A DNA stretch of 64,000 nt from G963663735 sp963663735 (GCA_963663735.2 CAXXHN010000001.1:496001-560000); one strand, 5' to 3'. Positions 36,215-46,611 are shown, counted from the first letter of the stretch. Made by a program: numbers and translations. Notes: generated by a model not told the origin, from the letters alone.

Positions 36215-37543
36215 CTACACTCCGCTCAGCTGGATATTGTTGAACCTGAGGGTTGGGCTCTGGATGGATGAATAGACATAGGGATCATTCCCGGTTTCAT
36301 CAAGCTGTTTCCAGAAATCGAGAATATTCCCGGAAATATTCATTTCATTAACCGCTTTGTCCAGCTTCCCGTCGCTGATCAGGATTCCGGTAATTCCATA
36401 GGAAAAATCTCCGGTGACCGGATTCATGTTTCCTCCTATGAAACCGTTGATCAGGACACCTTTTTTCAGGCGTTTGATCATATCTGGCAGCGAACGTTTT
36501 CCCAGGGCAAAGGTAAGATTGGAAGTACTTCCGCTATTCGGTTTCATATCAAGCTTGCGTCCGTAATAATTATCAACTAGGTATGTTTTGAGAACGCCTT
36601 TGTCAATAATCAACCTTTTCTGGAGGGCAAGCCCTTCCCCGTCATAATACCGGGAATTAATGCCTCCCGGCAGCAGGGGATCATCGGTAAGGGACAGAAA
36701 GGAAGATGCTATTTTTTCATTAAGCCTATCCTGCAGGCAGGATTGCTTCTGCTGGATAGCCCTGGCACTCATTGGGCCGAGGAGAGTAGCCACCATACTT
36801 CCGGCAATCCTGTTTTCAAACAGGACAGGGTAGCGTCCCGAGGCAATTTTGGCCTGTCCTACCTTGGCAAGGGCTCTCTCTACCGCTTCTTTGCCGATTG
36901 CTTCGGGATCAAGAAGGTCTTTAAAATGCCTGACTGTCAAGTAACAGTAATCTTCAGGCCTTCCTCCGTCCGGATCCTTGACCGTAGCGGATGCTCCCAT
37001 CTGGAAATAGGTTCCTTTCGCACTGCCGCTGAAACCGTTTGAATGAAGCTTTACCTCCTCGAAATAGACATCGCCATAGGAGGAAGTCACTGAAATAATC
37101 TGGTCACTTATGGAAAGGGCGGATTCTTCAATCTTCCTTGAGAGGTCAACCCTCTGTTCCGCGGTTATTTCCTCATACCCAGGATCATCTATATTCAGGT
37201 CTCCGGGAGTCTCCTTAGGATAATACTCAGGGTCGGGAAGTGCCCTGAACGGGTCCTCTCCAAGGTACCTGGTTTCAGCAATGGTGTTCTTGATGAAATC
37301 CGGAAGAGTCTCACGGCGCAGGTCATTAGTTGAACTGCTGGAATACCTGTTTCCGGAATAGATTCGGAGTTTAAGTGAATTTTGCTTTGATTCCTTCAAC
37401 TTGTCCAGCTGTCCGTCCCTGTACTCCACATCAATATCCCGGCGGTTGTTGATGTCCACTGACACTTCGTCAGCTCCGTCCTTTTTAGCCAGTGATGCCA
37501 CCCATTCAGCCAGCCTGGTTTTTTCTGCGATTGTGTCAGCCAT
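36215..37543 (-). CDS. pmbA: TldD/PmbA family protein, PmbA (TldE)-like
   Basis: Protein of 442 residues, the non-metal half of a TldD/TldE-type heterodimer that degrades peptides or matures modified peptides. It has VSVDINNRRDIDVEYRDGQLDKLKES at the N-terminus, GGINSRYYDGEGLALQKRLIIDKG and the C-terminal NPVTGDFSYGITGILISDGKL, all typical of PmbA. It lacks the HExxxH site, as expected. There is no signal peptide, unlike its partner. Its start abuts the tldD stop exactly, so the pair is co-translated. Confidence 0.9.
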   Translation of the reverse strand: MADTIAEKTRLAEWVASLAKKDGADEVSVDINNRRDIDVEYRDGQLDKLKESKQNSLKLRIYSGNRYSSSSTNDLRRETLPDFIKNTIAETRYLGEDPFRALPDPEYYPKETPGDLNIDDPGYEEITAEQRVDLSRKIEESALSISDQIISVTSSYGDVYFEEVKLHSNGFSGSAKGTYFQMGASATVKDPDGGRPEDYCYLTVRHFKDLLDPEAIGKEAVERALAKVGQAKIASGRYPVLFENRIAGSMVATLLGPMSARAIQQKQSCLQDRLNEKIASSFLSLTDDPLLPGGINSRYYDGEGLALQKRLIIDKGVLKTYLVDNYYGRKLDMKPNSGSTSNLTFALGKRSLPDMIKRLKKGVLINGFIGGNMNPVTGDFSYGITGILISDGKLDKAVNEMNISGNILDFWKQLDETGNDPYVYSSIQSPTLRFNNIQLSGV

Positions 37544-39079
37544 TTAACTTACTCCTCCCACCGTAATACTGGATACTTTAGCGGACGGAAGCCCCATGGA
37601 AACCGGAACTCCCTGCCCCGCCTTTCCGCAGGTCCAGGTCCCGTCATCGAGCTTGAAATTATCCGCTACCATGGTTATTTTGCTCAGTACCTCAGGGCCA
37701 TTCCCGATTATGTTTATGTCCTTGATGGGGCTGGTTAACTTCCCATCCTCAATCAGGTATCCCGAAGACACATAAAAAGTAAAATCTCCGGCACCGATCA
37801 TGACCTGCCCGTTGGTGAACTCCTGGGCGTATATGCCCTTCTTCACGCTGGCAATTATCTCCTCCTCGGTATGGGGTCCGTTCAGCATGTAGGTCGTACG
37901 CATCCGGGGGACAGGTTCAAAGCGGAAGGACTGCCTGCGGCCGTTTCCGGTAGAGGGCAGCCCATAATGCATGGCGCTGATGCGGTCGTGAAGATAGCTG
38001 GTCATAATCCCGTTCTCGACCAGCACGGTTTTCTGGGAATCGTTGCCTTCATCATCCATATTAATGGATCCGCGCAGCTGAGGTATAGTCCCGTCATCAA
38101 TGATGGTCACGAAATCTTCAGCGACTTTTTTACCTATTTTATCTGAAAAAATTGAAATTTCCTTGCGATTGAAGTCAGCTTCCATTCCATGGCCTATCGC
38201 CTCGTGCAGAAGGATTCCGGAACTGCCGGAACCGAGGACAACCGGCATTTCTCCGCCTTCCGGCTTCACCGCTTCAAACTTCAGAACTGCGTCAGCAACA
38301 GCGGATGTGGCCAGCCTGTCTACCAGCTCCGGTGTGACAGCTTCGAATCCCTGCCTGGCGGAAAAGCCTTTCCGTCCGCTTTCTCTTTTTCCGTCCTGCT
38401 CCGCAGTGCAGCTGGTGCTCACGTAAATCATCGGCTGGGTATCGCAGGTCATTCGTCCTTCCGAGGTCATCAGCATCACGTATGAAGTCTCATTGCCAAA
38501 CCTGAGGTTGGTCTTGATAATTCTTCTGTCCAGGCTGAACGTCTTTTCATTTATCTGCTGAAGTATCGGTGTCTTGAGGCTGATGGCAGTATCTTCCCAG
38601 GCCTGTTTCATGGGATAGTATTCAGGTGTTTTGTAGTATTTCAGTTCCACCGGCTGGATGACATTTCCGCTGTTGGCAATATTCGCTGCTGTATCCGCGG
38701 CCATTTTCATAGCTTCAGGAGTTACTTCTTCAGAAAAAGAGTACCCGGTCTGATCGCCTTTGAGTACCCTTATGCCAACTCCAAAATCGATGTTGCTGTA
38801 AGCCCGGTTTACAATATTGTCCTCCAGAAAGATGTTGTTGGAGATTGTGTGCTGAAAAAATACGTCACAGTAGTCTCCCCCCCTGGAGAGGGCGGTACTT
38901 ATTACTTCATTGACAATTTTTTCATCAACACCGAAATGTTTCATGTAGTCCGCCACTGTTCCATCCTCTGGGCCCGGCCCGCAAGCTAGATTATTAATAC
39001 CAACCCCAATCAGTGAAGGTATAAGAACCCCCTTGGCGGACGTCCCCATGAAGGTACGTCTCGTAATGCCTGTTTTCAT
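37544..39079 (-). CDS. tldD: TldD family metalloprotease with Tat-type signal
   Basis: Metal-bearing subunit of the TldD/TldE pair, 511 residues. The zinc motif HEAIGH is at 292-297 within LHEAIGHGMEADF, followed by GTIPQLRGSINMDDEGN and the C-terminal GAGDFTFYVSSGYLIEDGKL. The N-terminus carries RRTFMGTS and a hydrophobic stretch ending at LACGPG, which reads as a Tat signal with a lipobox (Cys33). This predicts export, whereas the paired PmbA-like protein has no signal. It follows the GH95 gene by 79 bases. Confidence 0.92.
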   Translation of the reverse strand: MKTGITRRTFMGTSAKGVLIPSLIGVGINNLACGPGPEDGTVADYMKHFGVDEKIVNEVISTALSRGGDYCDVFFQHTISNNIFLEDNIVNRAYSNIDFGVGIRVLKGDQTGYSFSEEVTPEAMKMAADTAANIANSGNVIQPVELKYYKTPEYYPMKQAWEDTAISLKTPILQQINEKTFSLDRRIIKTNLRFGNETSYVMLMTSEGRMTCDTQPMIYVSTSCTAEQDGKRESGRKGFSARQGFEAVTPELVDRLATSAVADAVLKFEAVKPEGGEMPVVLGSGSSGILLHEAIGHGMEADFNRKEISIFSDKIGKKVAEDFVTIIDDGTIPQLRGSINMDDEGNDSQKTVLVENGIMTSYLHDRISAMHYGLPSTGNGRRQSFRFEPVPRMRTTYMLNGPHTEEEIIASVKKGIYAQEFTNGQVMIGAGDFTFYVSSGYLIEDGKLTSPIKDINIIGNGPEVLSKITMVADNFKLDDGTWTCGKAGQGVPVSMGLPSAKVSSITVGGVS

Positions 39080-39158
39080 TTAATCCTCCTGGTGATTATT
39101 GATTTCCTCAGGTCTCCGGTCCAGCCGGGCACAACGGGTCCCTGCTCCGACGCCATAT

Positions 39159-41618
39159 TTATTTAACGTAATTAACGACATAGGTGTTCCCTGCTCCAGC
39201 TAAAAATTCCATAGAGTCCCTGTTTTTAACCGTTTCAAGGGATAGAGCCTGGCCGTCACAAGTGACAGAAAAGTCCTTTCCATGCAGGCGACAGACTCCG
39301 TTCCGGCTGGGTTCAATGATTGCCTCAAGCAAATTGCCATCATTCCACCTGGCTGAAACCAGGTAGCCTCCCCTGGCTCTCAGCCCTCTAAAACTCCCGG
39401 ATGCCCAGGCTTCCGGGAGGGCCGGCAGCAGGTCTATTTCCCCGTCATGGCTTTGCAGCAGCATTTCCGCTATTCCGGCGGCTCCGCCGAAGTTTCCATC
39501 AATCTGGAAAGGCGGATGGGTGTCGAACAAATTATCCAGGGTACTTTTTGCCAGCAGCATCTGGAGATTTTCATATGCTTTCACCGGATTTTTAAATCGT
39601 GCCCAGAAATTGACTATCCAGGCCCGGCTCCATCCGGTATGCCCGCCTCCCTGGGCCAGCCTGCCTTCCAGCGACTTCTGAGCTGCCGCGGCAAGGTCAG
39701 GTGTCTCTCGAAGGGAGATGGAAGATCCGGGATGGACCCCGAAAAGGTGGGACATATGCCTGTGTCCGGGTTCAGCTTCCTCATAATCCTTTACCCATTC
39801 CTGCAGTCTTCCGGTCTTTTCGCTTACCTGGTACGGCTGGAGCCTTTCCAGGGATGCTTTCAATTTTTCCCTGAATTCATGGTCGCAGTCCAGCGCCTCA
39901 GATGCTTTTATGCAGTTTCCGAACAAATCCTTGATAATGGCAATATCCATGGTAGCGGCATAAGTAAAACTGCTCCTGGTCCCGTCAGGAGTGAAAAACC
40001 AGTTTTCCGGAGAGTGGGAAGGATTGGTGACCAGGTGTCCATCCGGCCCTTCCACGAGGAAATCCAGCATGAATTCCGCCGCCCCCTTCATCAGTGGGTA
40101 GGCCCTTTTTTCCAAAAATTCCCGATCCCCGGTAAACTGGTAATGCTCCCAGGGATGCTGGGCCAGCCAGGCAGCGCCTACCGGCCAGATACCCCAGATG
40201 CCGTCTGCCGGGGTTGTAAAGCCCCAAATATCTGTAAGATGATGCAGAACCCATCCTTCACACCCGTAATGCTCCCGGGCTGTCTTTTCTCCTGGTTCCA
40301 CCAGGGAATCCATCAGGTCAAAGAGAGGCAGGTGGAATTCCGACAGGTTTCCTACCTCAGCTATCCAGTAATTCATCTGCAGGTTAATATTGGAATGGTA
40401 GTCACTGTTCCAGGGGGCCTTCATGTAAGGATTCCAGATCCCCTGCAGGTTGGCAGGCATGGTCCCCGGACGCGAGCTTCCCATTAACAGGTACCGTCCG
40501 AACTGAAAATAGAGTGCAGCCAGGCCAGGGTCGTCTTCACCATCACGAACCGCTTCCAGACGCCTGTTGGTGGGCCAGTCCGGATGGGGGCTTTGCCCGA
40601 GGTCCAGGTCAACACGGTTAAATATCGACTGGTGGTCGGCCAGGTGATCTCCCAGTATCCGGCTGAAATCCTTGGCTGAGGCGGCAGCCAGGGCATCCTT
40701 GCAGGAAGCAACCGGATCCGTACCCCTGAAATCGGTGGCAGCAGCCAGCAATACTATTATTTCATCAGTGTTTTTTACTGACAATATCCCGTTTTTATTA
40801 ATGACATCTCCGCCCTTGTTGATCACTTTCATTTCAGCGCGGAACCTCATTCCAGCTTCTTCTCCGCTTTCATGGTGTTTGATGGGGATCTGCCCATGAA
40901 GTACCAGGGTGTCTTTACCGAGACTGTCACAGACTGCTCCTGAATCCTGCTCCGGATCAGTTTGCTGTCCACTTCTCTGCCGGTCCGGCTCCCTTACAAT
41001 CTCAATTACGTCACGGGAGAGACTGAAATCCAGGGAAAGCTGCCCGGTTTTGTCAGAGGAATAGTGAAAAACCAGGACATTATCAGGAGCAGAGGCAAAA
41101 AAACGGCGATGGAATCGGGTGTTGCCGGCGGTAAAATCGACACCCGAAACTCCTTTTTCCAGGTCCAGGAAACGCCTGTACCCGCTGAATTCCCTTTCCG
41201 GCTCAGGAGTCTTCACCTTGAGTTCGCCCAGGCTCTGGTAGGAGAGGATCCTGTCCGGAATGCCCATCATTTTAACGGCCAGCTTTTCAGCCTCGGAATT
41301 TTTGCCCGCGAAAAGCAGCCTGCGGACTTCAGGCAACACCTGCAGGGCTTCCGGATTAATCCTGTCCCGCGGGTATCCATCCCATAACGTATCTTCATTC
41401 AGCTGTATCCGGTCCTCGTTAATCCCGCCGAAGAGCATGCATCCCAGCCTGCCGTTGCCAAGGGGCAGGGCCTCCTCCCAGTCATCCAGGGCCAGCGGCT
41501 GTTCATACCAGAGAGACCATCTTCCCGGTTCAACCGGCTCCGGGCTGCTGCTGCAGCTGGAAACTATGAGCAAGATTAGAATCATTGCCAGTCTGAAAAA
41601 TATCTTTTTATCGTACAT
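39159..41618 (-). CDS. GH95 family glycoside hydrolase, probable alpha-L-fucosidase lipoprotein
   Basis: Exported enzyme of 819 residues. The signal peptide ends in LLIVSSCSSS, a good lipobox. The N-terminal beta domain starts with LWYEQPLALDDWEEALPLGNGRLG, the classic GH95 opening. The (alpha/alpha)6 barrel contains PANLQGIWNPYMKAPWNSDYHSNIN-type and SPENWF segments, and HMSHLFGVHPG and QIDGNFGGAAGIAEMLLQS with the catalytic-region Asp follow. GH95 members are inverting alpha-1,2-L-fucosidases, with some L-galactosidases. It would remove terminal fucose from host or algal glycans in the periplasm. No SusC/D or transporter gene adjoins it. Length is normal. Confidence 0.93.
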   Translation of the reverse strand: MYDKKIFFRLAMILILLIVSSCSSSPEPVEPGRWSLWYEQPLALDDWEEALPLGNGRLGCMLFGGINEDRIQLNEDTLWDGYPRDRINPEALQVLPEVRRLLFAGKNSEAEKLAVKMMGIPDRILSYQSLGELKVKTPEPEREFSGYRRFLDLEKGVSGVDFTAGNTRFHRRFFASAPDNVLVFHYSSDKTGQLSLDFSLSRDVIEIVREPDRQRSGQQTDPEQDSGAVCDSLGKDTLVLHGQIPIKHHESGEEAGMRFRAEMKVINKGGDVINKNGILSVKNTDEIIVLLAAATDFRGTDPVASCKDALAAASAKDFSRILGDHLADHQSIFNRVDLDLGQSPHPDWPTNRRLEAVRDGEDDPGLAALYFQFGRYLLMGSSRPGTMPANLQGIWNPYMKAPWNSDYHSNINLQMNYWIAEVGNLSEFHLPLFDLMDSLVEPGEKTAREHYGCEGWVLHHLTDIWGFTTPADGIWGIWPVGAAWLAQHPWEHYQFTGDREFLEKRAYPLMKGAAEFMLDFLVEGPDGHLVTNPSHSPENWFFTPDGTRSSFTYAATMDIAIIKDLFGNCIKASEALDCDHEFREKLKASLERLQPYQVSEKTGRLQEWVKDYEEAEPGHRHMSHLFGVHPGSSISLRETPDLAAAAQKSLEGRLAQGGGHTGWSRAWIVNFWARFKNPVKAYENLQMLLAKSTLDNLFDTHPPFQIDGNFGGAAGIAEMLLQSHDGEIDLLPALPEAWASGSFRGLRARGGYLVSARWNDGNLLEAIIEPSRNGVCRLHGKDFSVTCDGQALSLETVKNRDSMEFLAGAGNTYVVNYVK

Positions 41619-42124
41619 TCAAAAAGCCCTTTAAGAGAGGTACTATCAGGATTTGATGGTTTAAGCGAACAGTTCTTATCCATTGTAACCACGGGAGAGC
41701 CTTGGTCAAGTACCGGGGATAATTTTCTATGATGGAACCCATGACCATTTTACGCAAGGTTGTCGGGACGCAGAAATAACAATTGATAATCATTGCGTCT
41801 CTTCGTCCTGGTGTCTTTGGATCAATTTGGCATGGGTACTTTGACATTCGCAATTCGCACTTCCGCCGTTCCACATTCGGCGTTCAGCGTTTTGGGATCT
41901 CTGATCAGTCAGTATTCGGTACCGATTACTATTGAACAGAATTTTCTTAAAAACCCAAGCTTCGGCAGCAAGAAAATGTCGAATGCTGAACACTGAGAAG
42001 GCCAAAGTTCGAATGTTGGCCTTCGAATGTCGAACTTCTTACTAACTGAGCGCAGTCAGGGCCAGTACCTGTACTGCCCTCTACCGCCATTTCCTGGTCC
42101 TGGCGAACCGGTCACTACCTGTAA
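41619..42124. repeat. Repeat-rich intergenic region between carB and the GH95 gene
   Basis: About 500 bases with no recognisable gene. It contains an inverted repeat (GAAGGCCAA 41997-42005 / TTGGCCTTC 42016-42024) and several related short words (TTCGAATGT twice, ATGTCGAA, CATTCGGCGTTCAGCG, ATTCGCAATTCGCAC) between about 41840 and 42040. It holds the 3' end of the car operon and the promoter of the GH95 gene. The words look like a decayed family of short repeats. Confidence 0.45.
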
Positions 42125-45100
42125 CTATTTAACGATCTCATGGTATTCCTGCAGGCTTTTTACCGAAACCTTGGCTCTCTGGATAGTCTGAATCGCCTTG
42201 GCAGCGGCCCGGGCGGCGGATAGAGTTGTTATGCAGGGCATGCTTCGCTGGGTTGCCACTCTTCTTACAATCTGCTCGTCAAAGAATGATTCTCTTCCCA
42301 GGGGAGTATTGATAATTAAATCTATGCGATCACTCCTGATCAGATCAACAACATTGGGGCGGCCCTCATTAACCTTGTAGACATCTTCGCAGGGAATGCC
42401 GGAATCGCGAAGGGCCTGGGCTGTACCCCTGGTTGCCACCATCTGGAAACCCAGGTCGGAATAACTGCGGGCGATGTCCAGGATATTTTTTTTGTCCCTG
42501 TCATTCACGCTCACGAAAACCCTGCCCCGCCTGGGGAGCCTTATCCCCGCGGCCAGGGAGGCTTTGCCGTAGGCATATCCAAAATCATCAGCGCATCCCA
42601 TTACTTCCCCGGTACTTTTCATCTCAGGGCTGAGAATTGTGTCTACCCCCGGAAACTTGGCAAAGGGAAAAACCGGGCTTTTCACGAAAAAGGCGTTAAC
42701 TTCCAGATCCTCTGTTATCCCCAGTTCCGGCAGGCTTTTTCCGCCCATGACCTTCGCTGCTATTTTTGCCAGGGGAACTCCCGTGGCTTTACTCACAAAC
42801 GGGACTGTCCTGCTGGCTCTCGGATTAACCTCCAGTACGTAGATTTCTCCCTCGAACATGGCGTACTGTACATTCATTAATCCCACTACATTCAGGGCCA
42901 GGGCCATTCTACGGGTGAAATCCTTCATGATCTTAAGGTTCTCAGCAGTTACCATCATCGGAGGCAAAATGGAGGTGCTGTCTCCGGAATGGATACCAGC
43001 CTCTTCCACGTGCTGCATAACCCCGGCAATCACTACCTTACTTCCGTCTGACAGGGCATCAACATCATATTCGAATGCATCTTCCAGAAACCTGTCGATA
43101 AGGACCGGGTGGTTCTCGGAAACATCTACTGCGGTAGTAACATAATGCCGCAGGGAATTCTCGTCATAGATTATCGCCATGGCCCGTCCGCCTAAAACAT
43201 AAGAAGGTCTCAGCAGTACCGGGTAGCCTATTCTTTCAGCTATCGCTTCAGCCTCTTGCACTGACATGGCGGTATCATTTTCAGGCTGCCTGATTCCCAT
43301 TTCCCTCAGCAGGCTCCCGAAGCGCTTCCGGTCCTCAGCCAGATCAATGGAATCAGGAGATGTTCCGAGTATGGGAACTCCCGCAGCATTGAGGAGCCCG
43401 GCAAGTTTCAGGGGGGTCTGCCCACCGAACTGAAGAATAACCCCATCGGGCTTTTCATTCTCGACTACCGCTATCACATCTTCAAAGGTCAGAGGTTCAA
43501 AATAGAGACGGTCGGAAGTATCATAATCCGTGGAAACAGTTTCAGGATTACAGTTGACCATGATGGTTTCATAGCCCTCTTCCTGCAGGGCAAAGGAAGC
43601 ATGGCAGCAGCAGTAGTCAAATTCAATTCCCTGCCCGATGCGGTTGGGCCCACTTCCCAGAATGATTACCTTCTTATTGCCGGTAGGCTCAGATTCGTCC
43701 TCTTCTTCATAAGTGGAATAAAGGTAGGGGGTATAGGATTCAAACTCGGCCGCGCAGGTATCGACTCGTTTAAAGACCGGCCTGATTCCATATTCCTTCC
43801 GCTGCTTCCAGATATCGGTTTCAGATAGATTCCCAGCACCGGCGTGCTTCATTATTTCTGCTATCCGCAGATCCGATAAACCATCCCTTTTGGCTTTTCT
43901 CATGAGATCAGCCGGTATGCCTTTTCCCTGGGAGCAGGACTCATCCAGCTCTGTCTCCAGGTCCAGAACCTGCCGCAGCTGGTCCAGAAACCAGGGATCA
44001 ATACCGGTCAGGCCATGGATATCATCAATAGACATACCGTTCAGCATGGCCTGCCTGATGTACTGGAGGCGCTCAGGGTTGGGCCTTACCAGTTTCTCCC
44101 TGATCAGTTCAGGATTAATTTTCTCAGACGCCCAGGTTTTCCCGGTTTCAAGTGACCTGATACCTTTCATGAAGGATTCCCTGAAAGTCCGGCCGATAGC
44201 CATCACTTCTCCCACGGATTTCATCTGGGTACCCAGGAGAGGTTCAGCCAGCGGAAATTTTTCAAAAGCCCACTTGGGAATTTTCGTCACCACGTAATCC
44301 AGGGTCGGTTCAAATGATGCCGGGGTTTTGAGGGTAATGTCATTCGGAAGCTCATCCAGGGTGTAACCGACAGCGAGCTTGGCCGCAATTTTTGCAATCG
44401 GGAATCCAGTAGCCTTGGATGCCAGGGCAGAGCTTCGGCTGACCCGGGGATTCATTTCAATAACTACCATCCGCCCATTCTCAGGATTAGTCGCGAACTG
44501 GATATTTGATCCCCCAGTTTCCACTCCCACCCGCCGTATGATCTTCAGGGAGGCATCCCGGAGTACCTGGTACTCCTTGTCTGTCAGGGTCTGGGCCGGC
44601 GCTACGGTTATGGAATCCCCGGTGTGTATGCCCATGGGATCAAAATTCTCGATGGAGCAGATGATTACCACATTATCCTTGAGATCCCGCATTACCTCCA
44701 GCTCAAATTCCTTCCATCCGATAATGGACTCTTCCACCATAATTTCATGAATGGGGGAAAGCTGCAGGCCTTTCAGGCAGATTTCGACATATTCTTCCTT
44801 GTTGTAGGCAATCCCCCCGCCGGTACCTCCCAGGGTAAAAGAGGGACGGACTATTGCCGGCAGCCCGACCAGGTCCAGCAATCCCTCCGCTTCTTTGAGC
44901 GAGTTGGCAAATCCGGAAACAGGCACTTCCAGCCCGATTTCCTCGATTGCTTTCCTGAAAAGCCGCCTGTCTTCAGAAACCCTTATTGAATCAATTTTGG
45001 CACCGATCATTTCAACGCCATACTTATCCAGGATTCCACTCTCGCACAGTTCCACCGAGAGATTTAAACCAGTCTGGCCTCCAACAGTAGGCAGCAATGC

Positions 45101-45352
45101 ATCTGGTTTTTCCTTGCGGATTATCTCAGCCAAATAATCAAGTGACAGCGGCTCGACATAGGTACGGGTGGCAAACTCGGGATCAGTCATGATCGTGGCC
45201 GGATTTGAATTAACCAGTACTACTTCGAAGCCATCGTTCAACAACGCTTTGCAGGCCTGGGTGCCGGAATAATCAAATTCACAGGCCTGCCCGATTATGA
45301 TCGGGCCTGAGCCAATGACCAGAATTTTTTTAAGATCGTTTCTTCTTGGCAT
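42125..45352 (-). CDS. carB: Carbamoyl-phosphate synthase large subunit
   Basis: Makes carbamoyl phosphate for pyrimidine and arginine synthesis from ammonia delivered by CarA. The 1075 residues are full length: two homologous ATP-grasp halves, each starting with a Rossmann-like loop (VIGSGPIIIGQACEFDYSG and ILGSGPNRIGQGIEFDYCC), RPSFTLGGTGGGIAY and RPSYVLGGRAMAIIY nucleotide loops, NPRVSRSSALASKATGFPIAKIAAKLA-type segments, and a C-terminal MGS-like allosteric domain. It ends the long minus-strand operon, 158 bases after carA. Confidence 0.98.
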   Translation of the reverse strand: MPRRNDLKKILVIGSGPIIIGQACEFDYSGTQACKALLNDGFEVVLVNSNPATIMTDPEFATRTYVEPLSLDYLAEIIRKEKPDALLPTVGGQTGLNLSVELCESGILDKYGVEMIGAKIDSIRVSEDRRLFRKAIEEIGLEVPVSGFANSLKEAEGLLDLVGLPAIVRPSFTLGGTGGGIAYNKEEYVEICLKGLQLSPIHEIMVEESIIGWKEFELEVMRDLKDNVVIICSIENFDPMGIHTGDSITVAPAQTLTDKEYQVLRDASLKIIRRVGVETGGSNIQFATNPENGRMVVIEMNPRVSRSSALASKATGFPIAKIAAKLAVGYTLDELPNDITLKTPASFEPTLDYVVTKIPKWAFEKFPLAEPLLGTQMKSVGEVMAIGRTFRESFMKGIRSLETGKTWASEKINPELIREKLVRPNPERLQYIRQAMLNGMSIDDIHGLTGIDPWFLDQLRQVLDLETELDESCSQGKGIPADLMRKAKRDGLSDLRIAEIMKHAGAGNLSETDIWKQRKEYGIRPVFKRVDTCAAEFESYTPYLYSTYEEEDESEPTGNKKVIILGSGPNRIGQGIEFDYCCCHASFALQEEGYETIMVNCNPETVSTDYDTSDRLYFEPLTFEDVIAVVENEKPDGVILQFGGQTPLKLAGLLNAAGVPILGTSPDSIDLAEDRKRFGSLLREMGIRQPENDTAMSVQEAEAIAERIGYPVLLRPSYVLGGRAMAIIYDENSLRHYVTTAVDVSENHPVLIDRFLEDAFEYDVDALSDGSKVVIAGVMQHVEEAGIHSGDSTSILPPMMVTAENLKIMKDFTRRMALALNVVGLMNVQYAMFEGEIYVLEVNPRASRTVPFVSKATGVPLAKIAAKVMGGKSLPELGITEDLEVNAFFVKSPVFPFAKFPGVDTILSPEMKSTGEVMGCADDFGYAYGKASLAAGIRLPRRGRVFVSVNDRDKKNILDIARSYSDLGFQMVATRGTAQALRDSGIPCEDVYKVNEGRPNVVDLIRSDRIDLIINTPLGRESFFDEQIVRRVATQRSMPCITTLSAARAAAKAIQTIQRAKVSVKSLQEYHEIVK

Positions 45353-45510
45353 ATTCGGTTCTCTATATCACGCGTAAAACCAGTGATTCCTGTTTGCTCA
45401 ACACCAGGAACCAGGAATACAAACGGCAATTAATCATCACTTTTTCGGTCTGCCCCGAAACATTGCCTGGACTGCGGCTGGTTCTGGGCCGGGAACGAAT
45501 CCTTCCAGGT

Positions 45511-46611
45511 TCAGGCCCCGGGCCTGCCCTGTTCCATCATCCTTAAAAACTCCCTGAAAAGATAATGGGAGTCATGGGGTCCGGGGGAAGACTCAGGATG
45601 GTACTGGACAGCAAAAAGAGGAAATTCCCGATGACTGAAACCTTCCAGAGTCTGGTCATTCAGGTTGATGTGGGTCAAGGCTACAGCCCCTGAATCAAGC
45701 GAATCGGGATCCAGGGCGAACCCATGGTTCTGGCTGGTAATCTCGACTCCACCTGTTTCCAGGTTCTTCACGGGCTGATTTCCGCCCCGGTGCCCGAATT
45801 TCATCTTGAAGGTCTTGCCGCCAAGAGCCAGTCCCAGAAGCTGGTGTCCCAGGCAAATTCCAAAAAGGGGTTTCTTCCCGATCAGCCTGATAATATTTGC
45901 AGTGATATTTTCGAGTGGCTGAGGATCCCCAGGACCATTGGAAAGGAACACTCCGTCAGGATTCAATGCCAGCACATCGTCGGCTGATGTTGAGGCGGGA
46001 ACTATAGTAAGGTCGCATCCCAACAGCTGCAGGTGCCACAGGATATTGGCCTTTACCCCGAAATCATATACAACTACATGCCTGGCCGGGCAGTCAACCC
46101 GTTTCCGGTAACGTTTTGAAGCAGTAACATGCCGCACATAATCGCTGCCGGCCATAGGAGGGAACGCCCTGACTTTGTGCAGCAGCGACGAGGTATCAAA
46201 ATCCGTTGTGGAAATTATCCCCCTCATGGCTCCGGCATTCCTGATATGCCGGACCAGGGCGCGAGTATCTATATTCGAAATTCCACAGACATCATGCCTT
46301 TCCAGGTAATCTCCCAGGCTGCTGTCGGCTCTCCAGTTACTGTATATCCTGCTGTTTTCCCTGACAACAAAACCTTTGGCAAAAGGTGCTTCTGATTCAA
46401 TGTCTTCAGAATTGACCCCGTAATTACCGATAAGGGGAGAAGTCATGGTTATAATCTGCCCGGCGTAAGATGGATCGGTCAGGATCTCCTGGTAGCCTGT
46501 CATGGAGGTGTTAAAAACAACTTCACCGATGGTTTCCCCGGCCGCTCCGAATGAAGAACCTTCAAACACACGTCCATCTTCCAACAGCAAAACAGCCCTT
46601 AATTTAGTCAT
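45511..46611 (-). CDS. carA: Carbamoyl-phosphate synthase small subunit (glutaminase)
   Basis: Hydrolyses glutamine and channels ammonia to CarB. The 366 residues include the N-terminal CarA domain (GYQEILTDPSYAGQIITMTSPLIGNYGVN) and a class I glutamine amidotransferase domain with the nucleophile Cys in LFGICLGHQLLG and the His/Glu pair in VQYHPESSPGPHDS. It starts 16 bases after lepB, so it is likely part of the translation-gene operon. No PyrR site or arginine operator was seen. Confidence 0.98.
   Translation of the reverse strand: MTKLRAVLLLEDGRVFEGSSFGAAGETIGEVVFNTSMTGYQEILTDPSYAGQIITMTSPLIGNYGVNSEDIESEAPFAKGFVVRENSRIYSNWRADSSLGDYLERHDVCGISNIDTRALVRHIRNAGAMRGIISTTDFDTSSLLHKVRAFPPMAGSDYVRHVTASKRYRKRVDCPARHVVVYDFGVKANILWHLQLLGCDLTIVPASTSADDVLALNPDGVFLSNGPGDPQPLENITANIIRLIGKKPLFGICLGHQLLGLALGGKTFKMKFGHRGGNQPVKNLETGGVEITSQNHGFALDPDSLDSGAVALTHINLNDQTLEGFSHREFPLFAVQYHPESSPGPHDSHYLFREFLRMMEQGRPGA

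Noticed and set aside
39447..40487. 346-codon plus-strand frame opposite the GH95 gene
   Set aside because: No domain features or ribosome-binding site; GH95 is full length and well matched on the minus strand.
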